From: Candidatus Poribacteria bacterium | GTDB taxonomy: Bacteria > Poribacteria > WGA-4E > B28-G17 | Reading direction: 5' to 3' | DNA length: 6,161 bases | Assembly: GCA_003645735.1 (NCBI GenBank) | Contig: QNBQ01000114.1 | Span: 1 to 6,161, forward strand | Shown here: positions 1 to 4,421 of the stretch, one piece after another | Position numbering within the stretch: position 1 is the stretch's first letter | How the letters are laid out: every line of letters begins with the position of its first letter | The notes under the pieces: generated by a model | Database searches by the model: none | What the model saw: only the letters and a program-made list of their open reading frames with translations | What the model was told of the DNA's origin: nothing | Position numbers and translations under genes: made by a program

Positions 1-643
1 CGGCCTCGGCCACGTCCTCTGGCAACATCAGCTCCTCGGGGTTGTCGTCGGGATGGTTTGAGGCCCTCAGTTTTGTGGCCACCGGGCCGGGGCAGACGAC
101 GCTGACGAATATCCCCTTCTCAAGCCCCTCTTTAGCTGCGCACTCCGTGAAGCCGATCACCCCGAACTTAGTGGCGGAGTAGGCGGCGTATCTCTTGGAG
201 CCGTGTTTGCCGGCCATCGACGAGATGTTGACGATGTATCCGCCGCCCTGTCTCTCCATGTGGCGCATGACGGCCCTCGTGCAGAACATCAGCCCCGTCA
301 GGTTCACCTCGATCATCTCCCTCCAATCCTCCGTCCTGATGTCGACCACCCTGTTGTGCTTCGCCGTCCCCGCGTTGTTGACCAGTATGTCGATCCTGCC
401 GAACCTCTCGATCACCCTCCTCACCATCCCCTCGACCTGCTCCTCGTCCGTCACGTCCGCCTGTATCGGCATCGCCTCCACGCCGAGCTTCTCAGCCTCC
501 CTGGCCGTCTCCTCTATCTCCGAGAGCGTCCTCGCCACTGGGACGACGTTCGCCCCCTCTCGGGCGAGAGCGAGCGTCACCGCCCTGCCTATCCCCCTTC
601 CCCCTCCTGTGATTATCGCGACCTTCCCCTCAAGCCTCCTCAA
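1..643 (-). CDS. SDR-family oxidoreductase, FabG-like (partial, C-terminus beyond window)
   Basis: This is a classical short-chain dehydrogenase/reductase: a cytosolic NAD(P)(H)-dependent enzyme acting on a carbonyl or alcohol substrate that cannot be named from sequence. Reading from a TTG start at 643, the 214 visible residues show the cofactor loop TGGGRGIG (12-19), an Arg at the end of the second strand (VAR, 36-38; suggests NADP preference), D63 in a DVT motif, NNAG (89-92), N114, the catalytic Ser of NISSMAG (S142), Tyr155 and Lys159 in YSATK, and the CPGPVATKL turn (184-192). The family is usually 240-260 residues, so about 30-45 are missing off the left edge. TTG is chosen because GGAGGG (649-654) lies 5 nt upstream, no ATG or GTG is nearby in frame, and the start lands just before the first beta strand (LEGKVAIITG). 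It has its own promoter and is divergent from the dehydrogenase at 770. Family assignment is firm; naming it 3-oxoacyl-ACP reductase would be over-calling. Confidence 0.93.
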   Translation of the reverse strand, partial: MRRLEGKVAIITGGGRGIGRAVTLALAREGANVVPVARTLSEIEETAREAEKLGVEAMPIQADVTDEEQVEGMVRRVIERFGRIDILVNNAGTAKHNRVVDIRTEDWREMIEVNLTGLMFCTRAVMRHMERQGGGYIVNISSMAGKHGSKRYAAYSATKFGVIGFTECAAKEGLEKGIFVSVVCPGPVATKLRASNHPDDNPEELMLPEDVAEA

Positions 644-648
644 AGCTT

Positions 649-654
649 CCCTCC
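649..654 (-). promoter_or_regulatory. Ribosome binding site deciding the TTG start of the SDR gene
   Basis: On the minus strand GGAGGG is followed by 5 nt and then TTG (641-643). No ATG or GTG alternative exists close by in this frame, so this site fixes the non-ATG start. Confidence 0.75.
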
Positions 655-673
655 GAAACCCGGCTCGTCTAAG

Positions 674-702
674 AGTATAGCAAAAACCGAGGCATCGGGC
701 AA
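674..702 (-). promoter_or_regulatory. Putative sigma70-type promoter of the SDR gene
   Basis: On the minus strand TTGCCC (697-702) and TATACT (674-679) are separated by exactly 17 nt. The -35 matches consensus at 4 of 6 and the -10 at 5 of 6 positions. Transcription would begin near 667, giving a leader of about 24 nt that contains the GGAGGG site. The consensus comes from well-studied bacteria; use by this organism is inferred. Confidence 0.6.
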
Positions 703-707
703 ACGGG

Positions 708-737
708 TTGTATTTCGGATGGGCTTTTCGGTATAAT
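708..737 (+). promoter_or_regulatory. Putative promoter of the diaminopentanoate-dehydrogenase-like gene
   Basis: A perfect TATAAT lies at 732-737, with a weak -35 (TTGTAT, 708-713) 18 nt upstream. A start site near 744 would leave a leader of about 26 nt before the ATG at 770. The promoter runs back to back with that of the SDR gene; the two -35 boxes are only 5 nt apart (697-702 and 708-713), so one bound regulator could affect both genes. Confidence 0.55.
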
Positions 738-769
738 TGGGCTTCGAACACCTTTTTGAGGGCTGTGAG

Positions 770-1771
770 ATGAGGAGGGTGGTGAGGTTTAAGCCTTCAA
801 GGAAACGGGCTGAGGAGATCGAGGTGGCGGTGGTGGGCCTGGGCAAAATAGGCGTCGAGACCGCCTCGCTCATCTGGAGGAGGGATGGGCTAAGGCTGGT
901 CGGGCTTGTGGACACCTCCCCGGCCCTTTTGGGCAGGGATCTGGCGGAGCTGGCGGGGCTTGAGAGGCCGACTGGCGTGAGGGTTGTGTCGAGCATCGAT
1001 CTGCTCGACCGAACCCCCGAGGTGGCCGTTTTGACGACCACCTCCTCCTTCGAATCGATCCACCCGACCCTGAGGAGGCTCGTCTCGATGGGGATAAACG
1101 TCGTCTCCTCAAGCGAGGAGATGATCTACCCCTGGCTCTCCTCCCCCGAGCTGGCCGAGGACATCGACCGGCTCTGCAGGGAGATGGGGGTTGTGGCCTA
1201 CGGGACGGGGGTCAACCCCGGCTTCGTCATGGACAGATTGCCCGCCTTCCTGGCGGGGGCGTGTCAGGAGATCAGATCGGTCGAGGTGATCAGGGTCGTT
1301 GACGCCTCGACCAGGAGGAGGGCGCTGCAGGCGAAGATAGGGTCTGGGCTGACGGTCGAGGAGTTCGAGGCGCTGGCCGCCTCCGGACGCATAGGACACG
1401 TGGGGCTGGTCGAGTCGGCGGCATACCTGGCCGATAGGCTGGGGTTAGATGTCGTTGAGATCGAGGAGGAGCTGAAGCCGGTGGTGAGCGACAGGAGGGT
1501 GAGGACCGAGTTCTTCGACGTGCCCCCCGGCAAAGTCATAGGGATCAGGCAGACCGCCGTCGGAAGGGATGGGAGCGGGGAGGAGGTCGTCAAGCTGAGG
1601 CTGGAGATGTTCCTGGACGCGGAGAGCCCCAGGGACGAGATCAGGATCAGGGGCGTTCCCGATCTGGATGTGGAGATCAAGGGCGGGACGCCGGGCGATC
1701 AGGCCACGGCGGCGATCCTGGTCAACGCCATCCCGCTCGTCATGAGCATGGAGCCGGGGCTTAGGGCGTGA
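770..1771 (+). CDS. DapB/2,4-diaminopentanoate dehydrogenase-like NAD(P)-dependent dehydrogenase
   Basis: This 333-residue cytosolic protein belongs to the dihydrodipicolinate-reductase-like family that includes 2,4-diaminopentanoate dehydrogenase of anaerobic ornithine degradation. The N-terminal Rossmann fold has GLGKIG (23-28) and an acidic residue ending the second strand (VD48, favouring NAD). LTTTSS (88-93), NVVSSSEE (110-117), GTGVNPGFVMD (145-155), VVDAS (176-180), GHVGLVES (209-216) and a C-terminal GGTPGDQATAAILVNAIP (305-322) follow in the order typical of the family. ATG 770 is preferred over TTG 737: GAGGG (758-762) sits 7 nt before the ATG, whereas the TTG has no ribosome site and its first base belongs to a TATAAT box. 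No other ornithine-pathway gene is visible, so the substrate is uncertain; a related amino-acid dehydrogenase role is equally possible. The gene ends at a hairpin shared with the convergent FmdB gene. Confidence 0.85.
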   Translation: MRRVVRFKPSRKRAEEIEVAVVGLGKIGVETASLIWRRDGLRLVGLVDTSPALLGRDLAELAGLERPTGVRVVSSIDLLDRTPEVAVLTTTSSFESIHPTLRRLVSMGINVVSSSEEMIYPWLSSPELAEDIDRLCREMGVVAYGTGVNPGFVMDRLPAFLAGACQEIRSVEVIRVVDASTRRRALQAKIGSGLTVEEFEALAASGRIGHVGLVESAAYLADRLGLDVVEIEEELKPVVSDRRVRTEFFDVPPGKVIGIRQTAVGRDGSGEEVVKLRLEMFLDAESPRDEIRIRGVPDLDVEIKGGTPGDQATAAILVNAIPLVMSMEPGLRA

Positions 1772-1796
1772 GGGGCGTTGAAGCCCCTTTACTTTT
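1770..1796 (+). terminator. Probable intrinsic terminator of the dehydrogenase gene
   Basis: AGGGGC (1771-1776), a GTTGAA loop and GCCCCT (1783-1788) form a 6-bp stem starting at the last base of the stop codon, followed by a T-rich run (TTTACTTTT, 1788-1796). In the opposite direction the stem is followed by CACGCC, without a U tract, so it should act mainly on plus-strand transcripts. It overlaps the TAA stop (1789-1791) of the convergent FmdB gene. Confidence 0.6.
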
Positions 1797-2079
1797 CGCC
1801 CTCGGACGAGCTTTCCGACTTCGACGCGCTCGAGTCCTTCGACTCCTCCTCTTTCTTCGCCTCCTCCCTCTCCTTTCTCTCGGCCTCCTTATAGCTCTCG
1901 CTGCGGTAATCGGTTATGTAGAAGCCCGATCCCTTGAATATGAACCCCCCTCCGGGGCTTATGAGCCGCTTAACCTCGCCGCCGCACTCAGGGCAGGTCT
2001 TTATCGGCTCCTCGGTTATCGACTGGAACCTCTCGAACCTGATCCCACACTTCAAGCACTTGTATTCATAGGTGGGCAT
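1789..2079 (-). CDS. FmdB-family zinc-ribbon protein with charged C-terminal tail
   Basis: This small protein (96 residues) carries the FmdB-type zinc ribbon. It begins [12 protein letters not shown], with C8/C11 and C29/C32 as the two CxxC knuckles expected to bind one zinc ion, and then has the usual glycine-rich [11 protein letters not shown] segment (49-59). Residues from about 60 onward are almost entirely Lys, Glu, Ser, Ala and Asp and are probably disordered. The family is named after a protein once proposed to regulate formamidase expression; its molecular role is still poorly defined, so 'regulator' should not be taken literally. The ATG start is backed by AGGAGG (2088-2093 plus flank) with 8-nt spacing. 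It is the last gene of the minus-strand group but has its own strong promoter. It ends 17 nt from the convergent dehydrogenase gene. Confidence 0.92.
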   Translation of the reverse strand: MPTYEYKCLKCGIRFERFQSITEEPIKTCPECGGEVKRLISPGGGFIFKGSGFYITDYRSESYKEAERKEREEAKKEEESKDSSASKSESSSEGEK

Positions 2080-2116
2080 GGCCGATCCCTCCTTTCCGCC
2101 CGTGCTCCTGAAATGG

Positions 2117-2133
2117 CCGGAAAGCCCATCCGG
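2117..2133 (-). promoter_or_regulatory. Hairpin in the FmdB leader
   Basis: In the predicted 5' leader of the FmdB transcript CCGGA and TCCGG (5-bp arms) enclose a 7-nt loop. No U tract follows, so it is not an obvious attenuator. The segment closely resembles a sequence in the 674-737 promoter region. Confidence 0.3.
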
Positions 2134-2168
2134 GCGAGCCGAAACAAGATTATATCAAACCGGCTCGC
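2134..2168. repeat. Inverted repeat enclosing the -10 box of the FmdB promoter
   Basis: Perfect 8-bp arms GCGAGCCG (2134-2141) and CGGCTCGC (2161-2168) are separated by 19 nt that contain the TATAAT box. It may be an operator for a dimeric repressor, or a loose hairpin ending the upstream lipoprotein transcript; the long loop and lack of a U tract make a terminator less likely. Confidence 0.45.
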
Positions 2169-2178
2169 TTCGTTTCAA
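2149..2178 (-). promoter_or_regulatory. Strong putative sigma70-type promoter of the FmdB gene
   Basis: On the minus strand TTGAAA (2173-2178, 5 of 6 consensus) is followed after 18 nt by a perfect TATAAT (2149-2154). The -35 box overlaps the TGA stop codon of the upstream lipoprotein gene. This is the best consensus promoter in the window and implies that FmdB can be expressed apart from the genes upstream. Confidence 0.7.
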
Positions 2179-2951
2179 CGTCTGGGCGGGGCGAACTGGG
2201 GGTTGTCAGGCTCCATCTGAACAGCCCATTCAAAGGTGACCGCCGCGTTCGAAACCCTCACTATCCTCGCCTTCGCGTAGTTCCCCTCCGGTGTGTAGAA
2301 GACGTAGACGTGCCCCTGGATCACCTCGATTATATCCCCCACATACCCGGCCTCGGGTGCGATGTCCACCTCGTCGAGGCTCGCGTGATAGCCCACATCC
2401 TGCATCAGCGTGCCGTTGTCCGAGAGGAAGTAGAAGACCCCGTCGTCGGCGTCGAAGTATATGTCGGTTGAGGGCGTGTCGAAGGGGATGGGGCCCTGCT
2501 CCGGCTTGGAGAAATCGAACCCGCTGTAGTCGGGCGAGATCTCATACTCCTCGAGCGTGACCCTTCCCTCCGGCCTGGGGGTGTCCCAGACCTCCTCGGG
2601 GCTCAGATCGCTCTCGTTCCCCTCGAAATCGAAGGAGGAGACGGCGTAATAGTAGGTCCTGCCGTTTTGGACGTCCTCGTCGACGTATCTCGTGATCTGG
2701 GGCGACCTGATCTCGGCGATCAGATCGAAGTGAACCCCGTCCTCGCTCCTGTAGACCCTATATCCGGCCAGGTCGGGCTCGTCGCTGCCGAACCATTCGA
2801 TCGTTATCCGGCCGTCCCCCGTTATCGTCCTGACCCCCCTCGGGGTGGCCGGAGGGGTGGTATCGGTTATCTCACACTCCTTCTCGGCGCCGCATCCCAG
2901 AAAGAGGATCATCGGCATCAAGGATGTGGGCAGGACGGCCGTGAAGTTCAT
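2175..2951 (-). CDS. Putative secreted lipoprotein with one fibronectin type III domain
   Basis: The 258-residue product opens with a short hydrophobic stretch ending FLGC (C20), read as a lipoprotein signal, though the lipobox is atypical (Phe at -3, Leu at -2) and no Lys or Arg precedes the hydrophobic core. After C20, residues about 33-124 form an FN3 domain: TPPATP opening, ITIEW, DLAGYRVYRS, a YVDEDV turn, GRTYYYAVSSFD and GNES. Residues about 129-258 are an unassigned beta-rich domain with many aromatics, closing with GHVYVFYT, NYAKARI and VTFEWAVQ. No enzyme motif is seen; a surface or envelope binding role is inferred. ATG 2951 is chosen because AGGAGG ends 9 nt upstream. An in-frame GTG at 2960 directly abuts that site, so it is disfavoured, though it would add an Arg. 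The gene starts 30 nt after the lipid kinase stop, so co-transcription is likely. Confidence 0.75.
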   Translation of the reverse strand: MNFTAVLPTSLMPMILFLGCGAEKECEITDTTPPATPRGVRTITGDGRITIEWFGSDEPDLAGYRVYRSEDGVHFDLIAEIRSPQITRYVDEDVQNGRTYYYAVSSFDFEGNESDLSPEEVWDTPRPEGRVTLEEYEISPDYSGFDFSKPEQGPIPFDTPSTDIYFDADDGVFYFLSDNGTLMQDVGYHASLDEVDIAPEAGYVGDIIEVIQGHVYVFYTPEGNYAKARIVRVSNAAVTFEWAVQMEPDNPQFAPPRR

Positions 2952-2980
2952 TCTCCCCACCCTCCTTTTTCGTTATCCGC

Positions 2981-2994
2981 CTCAAAGCTTTGAG
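2981..2994. repeat. 14-bp perfect palindrome over the lipid kinase stop codon
   Basis: CTCAAAGCTTTGAG is a perfect palindrome containing the TGA stop (2982-2984) of the kinase gene. As RNA it could form only a tight loop without room for a stable stem, so a terminator role is doubtful. It may be chance. Confidence 0.35.
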
Positions 2995-3584
2995 ATCAGA
3001 TGCATCGCCAACCCGGATATGACGGGTATGAGCAGGTTATCGTTGATCCTGAGGGGGAGGAGTTCAACGATAGTGGCGACCAGGGAACCGACTATGGCCG
3101 TTTTGGGAGGCAGCAGCGGGAGGCTCACCGCCAAACAGGCCGCCAGACACCCCAGGCTTCCCTCCAGGCTCTTCGACCCTATCAGCTTCACCCTCCCCCA
3201 CCTCATCCCCACCACGGCGGCCGAGAAATCCCCGAATATGAGAAACAACATGCTGACTATCGCCACCATCTTGTCAAACAGTATTATGCTCAGAAGGGCG
3301 CCTATCAGGTAGTAGCCGGAGCCTGTCACCTTCTGATGTTCGTCCTTCCTGAGAAGCGCGGAGACCCTCATCAGGATGAACCTGTTCACCTGAGGGTGGG
3401 TGAACCTGAGCAGCTCGGATGTGAAGTAGAGGACGGCGATGCCACAGAGGATCCAGACGGCCAGCCACTTCCTGTCCTCGGGGAAGATGTAGTAGAAGAT
3501 CGGTATCAAAAGGCCGGCGAAGTGGATGGCCTTCCTCTTCAGCTCACCTCTCATCTTCTCGTCCATCTCGGCCCGCCTCTTCAT
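2982..3584 (-). CDS. Membrane lipid kinase of the dolichol/phytol/diacylglycerol kinase (CTP-dependent) family
   Basis: This 200-residue integral membrane protein resembles the SEC59/VTE5/Dgk1 group, which phosphorylates isoprenoid alcohols or diacylglycerol using a nucleoside triphosphate, usually CTP. It opens with ELKRKAIHF (14-22), a family hallmark. TSELLRF (55-61), TGSGYYLIGALLS (87-99) and the diagnostic block GDFSAAVVGMRWG (118-130) followed by GSKSLEGSLG (136-145) come next. About seven hydrophobic stretches are visible (near 21-34, 40-58, 91-103, 105-118, 144-158, 160-176, 184-197). The ATG overlaps the TGA of plsC (ATGA, 3581-3584), and its ribosome site AGGAG lies inside the end of plsC, so translation is probably coupled. 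In-frame ATGs at codons 7 and 11 are less well placed. Coupling with plsC favours a role in phosphatidate supply (diacylglycerol kinase), but an isoprenoid alcohol substrate cannot be excluded. Confidence 0.82.
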   Translation of the reverse strand: MKRRAEMDEKMRGELKRKAIHFAGLLIPIFYYIFPEDRKWLAVWILCGIAVLYFTSELLRFTHPQVNRFILMRVSALLRKDEHQKVTGSGYYLIGALLSIILFDKMVAIVSMLFLIFGDFSAAVVGMRWGRVKLIGSKSLEGSLGCLAACLAVSLPLLPPKTAIVGSLVATIVELLPLRINDNLLIPVISGLAMHLISKL

Positions 3585-4216
3585 CTCCGGTATCTCCTTT
3601 GAAGCTCGGCTATGGCGGCCATTATCCTCTCCCCGATCAGCCGGTATACCTCCCTCGGCCGGGGATGCGCCCTCAAATCGTCCAGATAAACCGGCTTCCC
3701 GAAGTGGACGGTCACCTTCGCCCTCTTGATGATCGCCTTCCCCCTGGGCAGCGCCTTCTCCGTGCCGCTGACGTAAACCGGTATCACCGGAACCCTCGAA
3801 TGATAGGCGATGAAACCCACCCCTAGGTGCGGCTTGCCCAGGGTGCCGTCCCAGCTCCTCGTCCCCTCAGGGAAGACGAGCACGAGCTTCCCGCTCTCCA
3901 GCAGCTCCAACGCCCTCTTGAGGGCCGATCTGTCCGGTTTATCCCTCTTTACGGGGAAGGCGTTCAGATATCTGAGGAACCATCCGATAGGCCCGGGTTT
4001 GAAGAGCGAATCGCGCGCCATGTAGAAGAGCTCCCTCTTGGAGGCGGCGCCCAGGATGGGCGGGTCCAGATAGCTGACGTGGTTGGAGGCTATGAGGGCG
4101 CCCCCCTCATCCGGGACGTTCTCCAGCCCGGTCACCTCGAACCCGAAGGCCCACCTGAAAAGGGGCTGCGCCAGCCTGTAGAGGATGTTTTGAAACCTCT
4201 TCTCAGAATACCTCAT
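3581..4216 (-). CDS. plsC: 1-acyl-sn-glycerol-3-phosphate acyltransferase (PlsC family)
   Basis: The 211-residue protein carries the four acyltransferase blocks in order: NHVSYLD (45-51, the catalytic H-x4-D), the GWFLRYLNAFPVKRD region (78-92), FPEGTRS (115-121, phosphate binding) and VPVIPVYVSG (142-151). The family transfers an acyl chain from acyl-ACP or acyl-CoA to lysophosphatidate, making phosphatidate at the inner face of the cytoplasmic membrane. Length and motif positions are normal for short bacterial PlsC proteins. The only plausible start is ATG 4216: the frame is open upstream to about 4308 but has no ATG, GTG or TTG. GGAGG directly abuts this ATG with no spacing, which is odd; coupling to a short upstream frame that ends at ATGA is possible. 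The 3' end overlaps the lipid kinase by 4 nt, making a two-gene lipid unit. Acyl-donor preference cannot be read from sequence. Confidence 0.92.
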   Translation of the reverse strand: MRYSEKRFQNILYRLAQPLFRWAFGFEVTGLENVPDEGGALIASNHVSYLDPPILGAASKRELFYMARDSLFKPGPIGWFLRYLNAFPVKRDKPDRSALKRALELLESGKLVLVFPEGTRSWDGTLGKPHLGVGFIAYHSRVPVIPVYVSGTEKALPRGKAIIKRAKVTVHFGKPVYLDDLRAHPRPREVYRLIGERIMAAIAELQRRYRR

Positions 4217-4290
4217 CCTCCGTGATCCCCAGTTTCTAATGATCTCAGCCTTGTTGAAATCAATGAGTCTGTTCCTGCCAACATTATCAT
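4213..4290 (-). CDS. Possible short leader ORF overlapping the plsC start
   Basis: A 25-codon frame starting MIMLAGTDSL ends in a TGA overlapping the plsC ATG (ATGA, 4213-4216). Because the GGAGG before plsC has no spacer, ribosomes ending this frame could restart on plsC. No homology is recognised, its own ribosome site is weak (AGG 3 nt before the ATG), and it may be noise. Confidence 0.2.
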   Translation of the reverse strand: MIMLAGTDSLISTRLRSLETGDHGG

Positions 4291-4421
4291 TAACCTGCCC
4301 GTGCCATCACTTGAGCTCCCCTTGGGCTATCTCATCCCTCGAGGACCTCCCACACTTCACTAAGCGAGCATTCATATTGATACCGGGCCTCCCATTCCCT
4401 CTCACTTTCTCGATTTTGAAT
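4217..4421. other. Low-GC intergenic tail between plsC and the nuclease-like gene; possible gene remnant
   Basis: This 205-bp stretch holds no full gene. On the minus strand the frame of the upstream gene stays open past its TGA for 29 more codons (4335-4421), ending CSLSEVWEVLEG before a second TGA; that tail looks protein-like rather than random. A second frame, continuous with plsC, is open from about 4308 but lacks a start. A perfect CCTCGAGG palindrome lies near 4339. The line 4261-4320 counts to 30 of 60 G+C, below the flanking lipid genes. I see no clear terminator and no convincing promoter for plsC (a lone GATAAT near 4284-4289 lacks a good -35). Confidence 0.35.

Noticed and set aside
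195..736. Two overlapping plus-strand open frames over the SDR gene
   Set aside because: They are antisense shadows; the minus strand carries every SDR motif in one frame.
1768..2220. Plus-strand open frame of 150 codons, Leu/Arg-rich, following the dehydrogenase
   Set aside because: It lies antisense to the well-supported FmdB gene, starts at a GTG overlapping the dehydrogenase stop without a ribosome site, and sits behind a terminator-like hairpin.
2291..2560. Arg/Pro-rich plus-strand frame opposite the FN3 lipoprotein
   Set aside because: Composition is typical of an antisense shadow in high-GC DNA and it has no ribosome site or recognisable motif.
2981..2994. Palindrome CTCAAAGCTTTGAG as a terminator
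   Set aside because: It leaves no loop for a stable RNA stem and is not followed by a U tract on the minus strand.
3000..3602. 200-codon plus-strand frame exactly opposite the lipid kinase
   Set aside because: It is His/Gln/Pro-rich shadow sequence; the minus strand shows membrane segments and family motifs.
4217..4370. Decayed DUF6788-like recombinase-associated fragment (KCGRSS...GELK*WHG)
   Set aside because: The resemblance is a handful of residues, the Cys pair is missing and a stop interrupts it; not enough to call.
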